Assembly: GCF_014489575.1 (NCBI RefSeq)
Contig: NZ_CP060789.1
Span: forward strand, 2,046,001-2,110,000
Length of the DNA: 64,000 bases
Direction: 5' to 3'
Source: Tessaracoccus defluvii
Lineage (GTDB): Bacteria > Actinomycetota > Actinomycetes > Propionibacteriales > Propionibacteriaceae
In this document: positions 33,511 through 43,872 of the stretch, piece after piece
How positions within the stretch are numbered: the first letter of the stretch is position 1
How the letters are laid out: every line of letters begins with the position of its first letter
Notes under the pieces: generated by a model
Database searches by the model: none
Seen by the model: the letters and a program-made list of their open reading frames with translations, nothing else
What the model was told of the DNA's origin: nothing
Made by a program: the position numbers and the translations under genes

Positions 33511-34134
33511 TTATCGGTGTGGGGTGGGCGAGGGGCTCACCACGATGGTGCGCTCGGGCTCGGGTTCGGGCTCCGGCTCCTCCGCGGGCTGGTCGGCGAT
33601 CTGGACCGACCCCCACATCTTCTCCCACCACAGGCCGGGAGGCTCCTCCTCTGCGCCGATCTCGGAGCCGACAAGGGGCTTCCCGTCGGCCCCGATCACC
33701 CGGTAGCCGACCTCGCCGGGCATCACCCAGCCGAGCCGGACCCGGGCGATGGAGCGAACGTACTCGGGGTCGTCCCACCGGTTGAGCTGGTCCTCGAGGT
33801 CCGCGATGCGTTCCTGCTCCGTGGCGATCTGCTCACGCACCGCGGTCAGCTCGGAGGCCTGCACGAAGTAGACGCGCAGTGAGGTGGCAAGCACCAGCAG
33901 CAGACCCGCGATGACGATGAACAGGACGATGAGCCGCCACGTCGCCGTCATGGCGCGCTGGGCGCGCGGCAGGGGTGCGGGCTGGTCGGACAGCACCTGT
34001 CCGACGTCGTCCCGGTCGAGGGGCTCGATGCGGGGCCGGTGCGCCCGCTCCCCCGGACGCGCAGTGGTCCGGGTCCGCGGAGTTCCGCGGCCCGGACCAC
34101 TGGCGGCCTTGTGATTTCTGGGGGTTTGAGGCAC
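33511..34134 (-). CDS. FtsB/DivIC-family septum formation initiator
   Basis: 207 residues from GTG 34134. A disordered basic cytoplasmic N-terminus of about 65 residues, one transmembrane helix (LIVLFIVIAGLLLVLATSL), an extracytoplasmic coiled coil (LTAVREQIATEQERIADLEDQLNRWDD) and the DivIC motif YVRSIARVRLGWVMPGE. It belongs to the FtsB/DivIC divisome component. The 10-nt gap to DUF501 and position after eno match the known conserved cluster. An AATACT hexamer lies 6 nt before the start. Confidence 0.9.
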   Translation of the reverse strand: MPQTPRNHKAASGPGRGTPRTRTTARPGERAHRPRIEPLDRDDVGQVLSDQPAPLPRAQRAMTATWRLIVLFIVIAGLLLVLATSLRVYFVQASELTAVREQIATEQERIADLEDQLNRWDDPEYVRSIARVRLGWVMPGEVGYRVIGADGKPLVGSEIGAEEEPPGLWWEKMWGSVQIADQPAEEPEPEPEPERTIVVSPSPTPHR

Positions 34135-34140
34135 GGCTCA

Positions 34141-34146
34141 AGTATT
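34141..34146 (-). promoter_or_regulatory. -10 hexamer, leaderless ftsB-like gene
   Basis: AATACT on the minus strand ends exactly 6 nt before GTG 34134, so a promoter within the eno-ftsB gap is likely. Confidence 0.5.
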
Positions 34147-34165
34147 CCTCACACCCCGCTGGTTA

Positions 34166-35482
<1,317 letters not shown>

Positions 35483-35544
35483 CTAGCGACATCGGCGGCG
35501 ATATCCGATGCCGGGGGCACGATGGTGCAAGCGGTCCGCCCGGC

Positions 35545-36153
35545 TCAGGCCTCGGCGTCACGGACGCGGGCCTCGAGCGCACGCAGCGCCTCCCTGACGG
35601 CAGCGTCCGCGTCGACGCCACTCGCCTCGGCTCGGGCGACGAGCACCGCGATCCCTTCACCGACCTCGGCGGCCGTGACGGGCTCAGAGGGCAGCTCGAC
35701 GGCGACGCGGTGACTGCGCGCGCGGGAGACCACCTTCTGGGTGCGGGCCAGGGCGCTGAGCGAGTCGGCGATGCCCTCCAGCGACGAGGTGCGGCCCTTC
35801 TCGGCGCGCTTGCGTTCCTCCCAGGAGCGCCACATGTCGTCGGGCACCTCGGCGCCGTCGAACACGTGGGGGTGACGGCGGACGAGCTTGTCCGCGATGC
35901 CGCGGGCGACGTCCTCGAGGTCGAAACGCCCGTCGTCCTGGGCGATCCGGGCGTGGAAGTAGACCTGCAGGAGCAGGTCGCCCAGTTCCTCGCGCAGGTC
36001 GTCGTCGTCACCCGTCTCGACGGCGTCGACCACCTCGGCGGACTCCTCGATCAGGTGCTTGAGCAGCGAGCGGTGCGTCTGCTGCGCATCCCACGGGCAT
36101 TCGGCCCGGAGCCGGTCCATGACGCCACGGAGCCGCTCCAGCTCGGAGGTCAC
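35545..36153 (-). CDS. mazG: MazG-family nucleoside triphosphate pyrophosphohydrolase
   Basis: 202 residues from GTG 36153. The MazG metal-binding helices are LIEESAEVVDAVETGD and LREELGDLLLQVYFHARIA (EExxE and ExxD). CPWDAQQTHRSLLKHL is the typical N-terminus. It hydrolyses noncanonical or excess NTPs. The start overlaps the stop of the upstream lipoprotein gene in a GTGA, so translation is coupled. The longer frame to 36315 is an artefact. Confidence 0.92.
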   Translation of the reverse strand: MTSELERLRGVMDRLRAECPWDAQQTHRSLLKHLIEESAEVVDAVETGDDDDLREELGDLLLQVYFHARIAQDDGRFDLEDVARGIADKLVRRHPHVFDGAEVPDDMWRSWEERKRAEKGRTSSLEGIADSLSALARTQKVVSRARSHRVAVELPSEPVTAAEVGEGIAVLVARAEASGVDADAAVREALRALEARVRDAEA

Positions 36154-36661
36154 TTCAGGATGGAGGCGGCGGGAGTCGACAGCGAGCCGGACTGGCTGAA
36201 GATCTGGGTCTCGTCGGGGCTCCAGCGCCCGTAACGCGGGTTCATCTGCACGTCGACGCCCTGCAGCTGCTCGAGGATGTCGGCGCCTGCCGCCTGGCTC
36301 AGGAAGCCCTGCCACACCTGGGCCCGCGCCAGCGGAGCGCAGTCCTGGTGGGCCATCATCTGCTGCATCTCAGCGTTGCTCGCGACCGCCTGATCGATGA
36401 GGTCATCGGTGACGCCCGCGTCGGCGAGCAGGACCTTGCTCACCTCACCGAGGGTCAGGATCTGGACGATCCCGATGCGGTTGAGGTCGGTGGTCTCGAC
36501 GTTCAGTGCGGTGGCGCAGCCGTTGACGGCGGCCTCGATGGCGTTCTCGCTGATGGTCACACCCTCGACGGCGACGGCAGTGCCCGGCAGCGGGCTGCAG
36601 GCCCCAGCAGGGCCGCGGCGGCAGAGGCCGCGACGACGGCGGTGAGGCGTGTCAGCTTCAT
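36150..36661 (-). CDS. Putative SurA-like/hypothetical lipoprotein (frameshifted signal peptide)
   Basis: 170 residues after repair. From ATG 36661 the signal peptide reads MKLTRLTAVVAASAAAALLG; one extra G in the gggg run (36602-36605 on the plus strand as cccc) completes the lipobox LLGACSP. The mature part (VEGVTISENAIEAAVNGCATALN onward, TDDLIDQAVASNAEMQQMM) is helical and resembles SurA N-terminal chaperone domains lacking a parvulin domain. It lies between mfd and mazG. Mycobacteria also have genes here, though mostly of other type. Function inferred only. Confidence 0.7.
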
Positions 36662-36740
36662 GGTGGTCCTCTCGCAAGGCGATTTCGGGCGCGCTCGGCG
36701 CAACGTCGTCAGGCTACCGCATCGTGCGGCGGGGTCCCGC

Positions 36741-39700
36741 CTAGGCGTACAGCTGCGTCAACAGGGTGGTGGCCCAGCCGAGGTAGTCACCGTCCGGCTT
36801 CGGTACCAGGATCTGGTCCACGGCGGACTTGACCGTCGACCCCGGATAGAGGCGCTGCAGCCGCAGCTGCTTCGACTCCGGCAGGCTCACCGGCGCGAAC
36901 CTCACGACCCGCCCCTGCGGGACGATCTCGGCGATGCCGTGGCGGCGGCTGAGGTTCCGCAGCCCGGCGACGCCGAGCAGCGCCTCCACCGGAGCCGGCA
37001 GTTCCCCGTAGCGGTCCACGAGCTCAGCCCGGACGGCGTCGACGTCGGCGTCGGTGCGGATCTCGGCGATCTGCTTGTACATCTCGAGCCGGAGCCGCTC
37101 CGAGGAGATGTAGTCCTCCGGCAGGTGAGCGTCGACGGGGATCTCGACCCGCATCGTCGGCTCGGGCTCCTCCGCGTCGCCGCGGTAGCTGGCGACGGCC
37201 TCGCCGACCATGCGCAGGTACATGTCAAAGCCGACACCCTCGATGTGGCCGGACTGGTCCTCCCCTAGGAGGTTGCCTGCGCCGCGGAGCTCGAGGTCGC
37301 GCATCGCGATCGCCATGCCCGCCCCAACTCGGTGTTGGCGGCCATGGTGGCCAGCCGTTCGTGCGAGGCCTCCGTCAGTGGCTTGTCCGGGGGGTAGAGG
37401 AAGTAGGCGTAGCCGCGTTCCCGGGACCGGCCGACGCGGCCGCGCAGCTGGTGCAGCTGCGCCAGGCCGAGCATGTCGGCCCGGTCGATGATGAGGGTGT
37501 TCGCCGTCTGGATGTTGAGGCCTGCTTCGACGATCGTCGTACACACCAGCACGTCGGAGCGGCGCTCACCGAAGTCGAGCATCACCTGCTCGAGTCGCTT
37601 CTCGTTCATCTGGCCGTGGGCGGTCACGATGCGCGCCTCCGGCACCAGCTCCCGCAGCTGCGCCGCCGTCTTCTCGATCGTGGTCACCCGGTTGTGCAGG
37701 AAGAACACCTGCCCCTCGCGGGCCAGTTCCCGGCGGATGGCGGCCTTGACCTGCGCGTTGTCGTAGGGGCCCGCGAAGGTGAGGACCGGATGCCGCTCCT
37801 CCGGCGGCGTCGCGATGACGCTCATCTCCCGGATGCCGGTGATCGCGATCTCCAGCGTGCGGGGAATGGGGGTCGCCGACATCGACAGGACGTCGACGTT
37901 GACCCGCATCGCCTTCAGCTTCTCCTTGTGGTCGACGCCGAACCGCTGCTCCTCGTCGATGATGACGAGCCCGAGGTCCTTGAACTGCACTTCGCTGCCG
38001 AAGATCCGGTGGGTGCCGATGACGACGTCGACCTTGCCGGTGGCGAGCCCGTCGATGACCTTCTTCGCCTCCGCGTCTGTCTGGAAGCGGGACAGCTGCG
38101 CCAGGTGGATGGGGAAGCCTGCGAACCGCGACGCGAAGGTCTGGTAGTGCTGCGTGACGAGCAGCGTCGTCGGCACCAGGACGGCGACCTGCTTGCCGTC
38201 CTGCACGGCCTTGAACGCGGCGCGGACGGCGATCTCGGTCTTGCCGTAGCCGACGTCTCCGCAGATGAGCCGGTCCATGGGGACCAGCTTCTCCATGTCG
38301 GACTTCACCTCGGTGATGGCCGCCAGCTGGTCGGGGGTCTCGATGTAGCTGAAGGCATCCTCCAACTCCCGCTGCCACGGGGTGTCCGGCCCGAAGGCGT
38401 GGCCCTTCGTCGCCTGCCGTGCGGCGTAGAGCTTGATCAGCTCGCTGGAGATCTCGCGGACCGCCTTACGGGCCTTGGCCTTGCGCTTCGTCCAGTCCCC
38501 GCCGCCCATCTTGTCGAGGGCGGGCGACTCGGATCCGACGTAGCGGCTCAACTGATCCAGCTGGTCCATCGGCACGAACAGCCGGTCGCCGGGGTGTCCG
38601 CGCTTGCTGGGGGCGTACTCGATGACGAGGTAGTCGCGGGTGGCCCCGTGCACCTCACGCTGCAGGAGCTCGACGAAGCGGCCCACCCCATGTTGCTCGT
38701 GGACGACGGCGTCGCCGGACTTCAGCTCCAGGGGCTGGATGGTCGCCTTACGTCGTGCCGGCAGCTTCCGCTCCGCGCGGTCGGGGGCGGCCTGACCGGT
38801 CAGCTCGGCAGCGGTGATGACCTCCAGGCGCGCATGATCGTCTCGCCACCCCTGCCGCAACGAGGACTGTACGACGGTGATCGAACCAGGCTCCGGCGGC
38901 TCGGTGAGGTCACCGAGCTGGGCCCGGAGGCCCACCTCGCCGAGGATCTCGATGAGCCGCTGCCCCAGTCCCCTGCCCTCGACGGCGAGGATGATGCGCC
39001 ATCCGTCAGCGACCCGGCCAGAGATGTGGCCGATGGCGGCCTCGGTATCGCCGCGGAACGTCTCCGACGGCGCGATACCGAGTGTGCGGGAGTGGACCGA
39101 GTCGGCGTCGAACGCGACCTCCTCGTCGCCGGCGGCGAACGGGGACAGCGACCACCAGCGCACACCCCGGCTGAGGGCATGCTGGCGGACGTCGCCGAGG
39201 GTCCAGTAGGCGGAGGCCCCCAGGTCGATCGGGGAGCGGCCGCCGCCCGCGGCGGCGGCCCAGCTGGCCTCCAGGAACTCCTGGCTGGTCTGGACGAGTT
39301 CGGCCGCGCGGGCGCGGATCAGCTCCGGCGACGCCGCCAGCACGATCGACCCCTTCGGCAGGACGTCGACCAACAGTTCCACCCCGTCCACGAGGGCGGG
39401 TGTGAGCGCCTCCATGCCTTCGACGGCGTGCCCTTCGGCGACACGGCTGAGCATGTCGGCGAGTTCCGGGTGTGCGGTGGCGAGCATCTTCGCACGCTTC
39501 CGGACGGCGTCCGTGAGCAGAAGTTCGCGGCAGGGGGTGGCGACGATCTCGTCGGTCTCGTCGCCGGTGGAGCGCTGGTCCGCGATCGTGAAGTAGCGGA
39601 TGGCCTCTACTTCGTCGCCGAAGAAGTCGATGCGGACCGGGTGTTCCTCAGTGGGCGGGAACAGGTCGACGATGCCGCCCCGGACGGCGAACTCGCCGCG

Positions 39701-40222
39701 CCGCTCGACCATGTCGACCCGGTTGTAGGCGGCGCCGGTCAGGTCGGCCAGCAGCGTGCCCAGTTCGTACTCGGCACCGGTGCGGACCCGGACAGGGGTC
39801 ATGTCGGCGAGGCCGACGACCTGCGGCTGCAGCACGGAGCGGACGGGGGCGACGAGCACCTTGGGTGGCTCCCCCTCGCCCCCTGCCAGCCGGCGCAGGA
39901 CGGCGAGCCTGCGGCCCACGGTGTCGGCCCGCGGCGACAGGCGCTCATGCGGAAGGGTCTCCCAGGCCGGGTAGTACGCGACGGTGTCCTCGCCGAGCAG
40001 GCCGCCCAGCTCCGCCGTCAGCTGCTCCGCCTCGCGGTACGTGCTGGTGACCAGCAGGATCGTGCGGCCCGACTCGCTGGCGATGGCCGCCGTCAGCAGG
40101 GGAAAGAAGGAGGTGACGGCGGTGACGTCGAGCGTCGTCACGCCGGGGCGTCGAGCGTCCGCAAGGGTCGCCGCGAAGTGTTCATCGCCCTCGAGTACGG
40201 ACAGCAACCCCGGATACTTCAC
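36741..40222 (-). CDS. mfd: Transcription-repair coupling factor Mfd (frameshifted)
   Basis: 1160 residues after repair. It releases stalled RNA polymerase and recruits UvrA. Domains: UvrB-homology (about 1-400), RNAP-interacting domain (GDAVVHEQHGVGRFVELL), translocase with GDVGYGKTEIAVRAAFK, DEEQRF, LSMSATPIPRTL and AHGQMNE, then the C-terminal TRCF domain. The break is in the gggg run at 37322-37325 (cccc on the plus strand) near the start of the C-terminal part: one extra G gives MAANTELGAGMAIAMRDLELRG. It is the last gene of the eno-mfd run, 28 nt from pth. Confidence 0.95.
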
Positions 40223-40249
40223 CGGGCAACCTTACCGCCGGGGCAAACC

Positions 40250-40830
40250 TCAGCTGTTGAAGCGGTTCTGGGTGGCGTCGAGGCCCTCGCGGGCCAGAAA
40301 CTCGACGGCGTCGGCGGCGATCGCAGCGTCGACACGCATGGCGTCCAGGTCGGAGGGGCGGAGCTTGGCCAGCACGTAGTCGGCGGCCGCCTGCCTGCCC
40401 GGCGGACGGCCGATGCCGACGCGCACCCGGAAGAAGTCGCCCGTGCCGAGGTGCTGACGGATCGACTTGAGCCCGTTGTGGCCGTTGTCTCCCCACCCTG
40501 CTTGACGCGCAGGCGCCCCGGGTCGAGGTCGAGTTCGTCGTGGATCACGATGACGCGGTCGGCCGGGATCTTGTGGAACGTGGCGAGCGCCTTGACGGCC
40601 ACCCCCGACTCGTTCATGTACGTGGTCGGCTTCATCAGCACCAGCTTGAGCGGCTCCGGCCCGGGCAGCGTCACCGACGTCGTCTCGGCCCGCTGGCGGG
40701 AGTTCATGGAGAAGCCGGAGCCGTAGCGGTCCGCGAGGTCCGCTACGGCCCAGAACCCGACGTTGTGCCGGGTGATGTCGTAGGTCGGGCCCGGATTCCC
40801 GAGCCCGACCACGAGGAAGGGAGTGCTCAC
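40250..40830 (-). CDS. pth: Peptidyl-tRNA hydrolase (frameshifted)
   Basis: 193 residues after repair, the usual length. It recycles peptidyl-tRNA released prematurely from ribosomes. GLGNPGPTYDITRHNVGFW contains the catalytic His, and MKPTTYMNESG and VIHDELDLDPGRLRVKQGG are conserved. The gggg run (cccc at 40491-40494) is one base short: repair gives KQGGGDNGHNGLKSIRQHLG, joining both frames. The ATG overlaps the rplY stop by 4 nt. Pth is normally essential, which argues for a sequencing error. Confidence 0.95.
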
Positions 40831-41432
40831 TCGGCAGCTTCGGCCTCAGCCTCGGCGGCGTCACCCTCGCCCTCGGTTTCGAGAACCGCGACGGGAGCAG
40901 GAACGACGGACAGGACCAGGGTGTCACCCTCGATCGCGGTCTCGACACCCTCGGGGAGGACGATGTCGGAGACGAGGATCTGGGCGCCGACCTCGAGGCC
41001 CTGGACGGAGACCTCGAACTCGGTGGGAATGTCGGTGGCCGGAGCCAGGACCGACAGGGCGACGAGATCCTGGTTCACGAGGGTGCCGCTCTCGGCCTCG
41101 CCGACCAGGATGAGCTGGACGTCGACGGTGACCTTCTCGCCGGCCTTCACGAGGATGAGGTCGAGGTGCTCGATCGCGGGGAGGATCGGGTCGCGGGTGA
41201 TCTGCTTGGGCAGCGCGAGGATCGGCTTGGCCTCACCCTCGACGGCGATCTCCAGCAGGGCGTTGGCGGTGCGCAGCGCCAGGAAGGTCTCGTGGGCGTT
41301 GAGCGCCAGGTGCATCGGCTCGATGCCGTGGCCGTAGACGACGGCGGGAGTCTGGCCGGCGCGGCGCAGGCGGCGGGCGGCGCCCTTGCCGAACTCGGTA
41401 CGGGTGGTGGCGGTAAGCTTGGCGTCTGCCAT
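40827..41432 (-). CDS. rplY: 50S ribosomal protein L25/general stress protein Ctc
   Basis: 201 residues from ATG 41432, with AGAGGA 7-8 nt upstream; MADAKLTATTRTEFGKGAAR is the typical N-terminus. The first ~95 residues are the L25 domain binding 5S rRNA; the rest is the Ctc/TL5 beta domain (HLDLILVKAGEKVTVDVQL), ending in an Ala/Glu-rich tail. It is the first gene of a run with pth and mfd, overlapping pth by 4 nt. Confidence 0.95.
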   Translation of the reverse strand: MADAKLTATTRTEFGKGAARRLRRAGQTPAVVYGHGIEPMHLALNAHETFLALRTANALLEIAVEGEAKPILALPKQITRDPILPAIEHLDLILVKAGEKVTVDVQLILVGEAESGTLVNQDLVALSVLAPATDIPTEFEVSVQGLEVGAQILVSDIVLPEGVETAIEGDTLVLSVVPAPVAVLETEGEGDAAEAEAEAAE

Positions 41433-41600
41433 GGCAATGTCCTCTAGCTCTGGGTGACGGGGCACGAAATTGCGGGCACCGAGCGAGGAAAGCTAGTCGA
41501 TAACGGACACAGGTCCCTCGCCAGGCAACCAGCACAGCCTACACCGTACCCGGGTGCCCCGGAAATCCCCGTCCTCCTCTTGGCTAAGGTGGCATCCGTG

Positions 41601-42629
41601 ATGGCCAGCAACGGGGCACCCCGGATCAGCATGCGTGAGGTCGCCGCGTTGGCGAAGGTGTCGATCGGCACCGTGTCCAATGTCCTCAACAACCCCGACC
41701 GGGTTCTGCCCGCGACCCGCGAGCGAGTGGAGCGCGCTATCGCCGAGACCGGCTGGGTGCCGAACCAGCAGGCCCAGCAGCTGCGCGCCGGGCACGGCCG
41801 CACCGTCGGCCTCGCCGTCATGGACGTCACGAACCCGTTCTTCGCCGACCTGTTGCGCGGCGCGCAGTCGACGCTGTCCGAGCACGGCTACACCGCCACC
41901 ATCGGCGACGCCGACAACGATCCCGCGCGGCAGACGGCGATCCTGCGCAGCTTCCTGGAACAGCGCGTGCGCGGCGTGATCCTCGGCCCCATCGGCAACT
42001 CCCCCGGCGAGGTCGACGAACTGACCCGCGCCGGCATCCACACGGTGCTGGTCGACCGGATCACGACCACCTCGGAGACCTGCACCGTCGGCGTCGACGA
42101 CGTGGCCGGCGGCAGGATCGCCGTCGAGCACCTCACCGAGCGGGGCCACCGCCGCATCGCGTTCGCGGGCGGCCCGTCGACGCTGGTGCAGGTGCGCGAC
42201 CGCATGGAGGGCGCCCTGCAGGCTGCCGAGGCGGCCGGCGCGACCCTGATCACCATCTCCGTCCCGATCCTGGAGTTCGCGGGCGGACGCCGCGCCGCGG
42301 ACGAGATCGCGCTGATGCCGCTCGAGGAGCGCCCCACCGCCGTCTTCTGCGCCAACGACCTCGTCGCCATCGGCCTCCTCCAGGGCCTGATCGCCGTCGG
42401 GCTGCGGGTGCCCGACGACATCGCGATCGTCGGCTACGACGACATCGAGTTCGCCGCCGCTGCCGCCGTGCCGCTCTCCAGCGTCGCCCAGCCCCGCCGC
42501 GACCTCGGCACCACCGCGGCCCGGCTGCTGGTGGCCGAGTTCGAGCAGGGCGCGGAGCACCGCCACGAGGCCGTCACGTTCACCCCCGAACTGTCCGTGC
42601 GCGCCTCGAGCGCCCACCGCGTGAACTGA
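41601..42629 (+). CDS. LacI-family regulator, probably of rhamnose genes
   Basis: 342 residues from ATG 41601; GTG 41598 directly before it, 7 nt after a TAAGGT hexamer, is equally possible. The helix-turn-helix is SMREVAALAKVSIGTVSNVLNNP, and the sensor domain shows GLAVMDVTNPFFADLL, HRRIAFAGGPST, FCANDLVAIGLLQGL and IAIVGYDDIEF. It directly precedes the rhamnose isomerase and kinase-aldolase genes, whose promoter holds a LacI-type operator with central CG. Repression relieved by a rhamnose metabolite is inferred. Confidence 0.9.
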   Translation: MASNGAPRISMREVAALAKVSIGTVSNVLNNPDRVLPATRERVERAIAETGWVPNQQAQQLRAGHGRTVGLAVMDVTNPFFADLLRGAQSTLSEHGYTATIGDADNDPARQTAILRSFLEQRVRGVILGPIGNSPGEVDELTRAGIHTVLVDRITTTSETCTVGVDDVAGGRIAVEHLTERGHRRIAFAGGPSTLVQVRDRMEGALQAAEAAGATLITISVPILEFAGGRRAADEIALMPLEERPTAVFCANDLVAIGLLQGLIAVGLRVPDDIAIVGYDDIEFAAAAAVPLSSVAQPRRDLGTTAARLLVAEFEQGAEHRHEAVTFTPELSVRASSAHRVN

Positions 42630-42639
42630 GCCGTTTCCC

Positions 42640-42668
42640 TTGACGTCCGGGGCAGGCAGGACTATGGT
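42640..42668 (+). promoter_or_regulatory. Promoter of the rhamnose operon
   Basis: TTGACG (42640-42645), a 17-nt spacer and TATGGT (42663-42668) form a good sigma-70-type promoter starting 10 nt after the regulator stop. Confidence 0.65.
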
Positions 42669-42671
42669 GAA

Positions 42672-42683
42672 TGAAACGATTCA
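42672..42683. promoter_or_regulatory. LacI-type operator of the rhamnose operon
   Basis: TGAAACGATTCA, a palindrome with two mismatches and a central CG, lies just downstream of the -10 box, where binding would block transcription of rhaI. Shape and position fit LacI-family sites. Confidence 0.65.
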
Positions 42684-42705
42684 ACACACCCAATGGAGGG
42701 CCGCG

Positions 42706-43872
42706 ATGACGACCTTTGCTTCCATCACCGACCAACTCGCGCAGCAGGCCATCGAGGTTCCCTCATGGGCCTACGGAAACTCGGGCACCCGCTTCCGGGT
42801 CTTCGGGACACCGGGCACCCCGCGCACGGTCTTCGAGAAGCTCGCCGATGCCGCCCAGGTGAACGCCTACACGGGCCTCGCCCCCAAGGTCGCCCTCCAC
42901 TACCCCTGGGACAGGGTCGACAACTGGGCCGAGGTCGTCGACTACGCGGCCGAGGTCGGCGTCGGGCTGGGCACCGTCAACTCCAACACCTTCCAGGATG
43001 CCGAGTACAAGTTCGGCAGCCTCGCGCACCACGACGCGGCTGTCCGCCAGAAGGCGATCGACCACCACCTCGAGTGCATCGACGTCATGAACCAGATCGG
43101 CTCCCAGGACCTCAAGATCTGGCTCGCCGACGGCACCAACTACCCGGGTCAGGGCGACATCCGCCGCCGGCAGGACTGGCTGGCCGACTCGCTGGCGAAG
43201 ATCTACGCCCACATCGGCGAGGACCAGCGCCTCGTGCTCGAGTACAAGTTCTTCGAGCCGTCGTTCTACCACACCGATGTTCCGGACTGGGGCACGTCGT
43301 ACACCCAGGTCGCCGCTCTCGGTGAGCGCGCCGTCGTCTGCCTCGACACCGGGCACCACGCCCCCGGCACCAACATTGAGTTCATCGTCGCGCAGCTGCT
43401 GCGCCTCGGGAAGCTCGGCTCGTTCGACTTCAATTCCCGCTTCTACGCCGATGATGACCTGATCGTCGGCGCGGCCGACCCGTTCCAGCTGTTCCGCATC
43501 CTGTGGGAGGTGCGCCGCGGCAACGGCTTCGCCCCTGAGACGGGCGTCGCGTTCATGCTCGACCAGTGCCACAACATCGAGGACAAGATCCCCGGCCAGA
43601 TCCGCTCCGTGCTCAACGTGCAGGAGATGACGGCGCGGGTGCTGCTCGTCGACACGGAGGCCCTCGAGGCGGCCCAGGTTGCTGGCGACGTGCTGGGCGC
43701 CAACGCCATCCTCATGGACGCCTTCTACACCGACGTGCGCCCGGACCTGGCGGCGTGGCGCGAGAGCCGCGGTTTCCCGGCCGACCCGATGAAGGCGTTC
43801 GCGGATTCCGGCTACCTGGCGAAGATCGCCGAGGAGCGGGTGGGCGGCGTTCAGGCCGGTTGGGGGGCCTGA
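42706..43872 (+). CDS. rhaI: L-rhamnose isomerase
   Basis: 388 residues from ATG 42706, with GGAGGG 5 nt upstream. TIM-barrel sugar isomerase of the RhaI type: LALHYPWD-like VALHYPWDRVDNW, LKIWLADGTNYPGQ, LEYKFFEPSFYHTDVPDWG and CLDTGHHAPGTNIE carry candidate metal ligands and catalytic His. It converts L-rhamnose to L-rhamnulose. It is followed at 1 nt distance by the kinase-aldolase gene. The upstream in-frame frame from 42640 lies in the promoter and is not coding. Confidence 0.92.
   Translation: MTTFASITDQLAQQAIEVPSWAYGNSGTRFRVFGTPGTPRTVFEKLADAAQVNAYTGLAPKVALHYPWDRVDNWAEVVDYAAEVGVGLGTVNSNTFQDAEYKFGSLAHHDAAVRQKAIDHHLECIDVMNQIGSQDLKIWLADGTNYPGQGDIRRRQDWLADSLAKIYAHIGEDQRLVLEYKFFEPSFYHTDVPDWGTSYTQVAALGERAVVCLDTGHHAPGTNIEFIVAQLLRLGKLGSFDFNSRFYADDDLIVGAADPFQLFRILWEVRRGNGFAPETGVAFMLDQCHNIEDKIPGQIRSVLNVQEMTARVLLVDTEALEAAQVAGDVLGANAILMDAFYTDVRPDLAAWRESRGFPADPMKAFADSGYLAKIAEERVGGVQAGWGA

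Noticed and set aside
37361..40726. Very long plus-strand open frame of over 1100 codons
   Set aside because: It lies opposite mfd and pth. Long antisense frames are common in GC-rich DNA. Its residue make-up is Arg/Gly/Leu-rich and without motifs, while the mfd strand has all known motifs.
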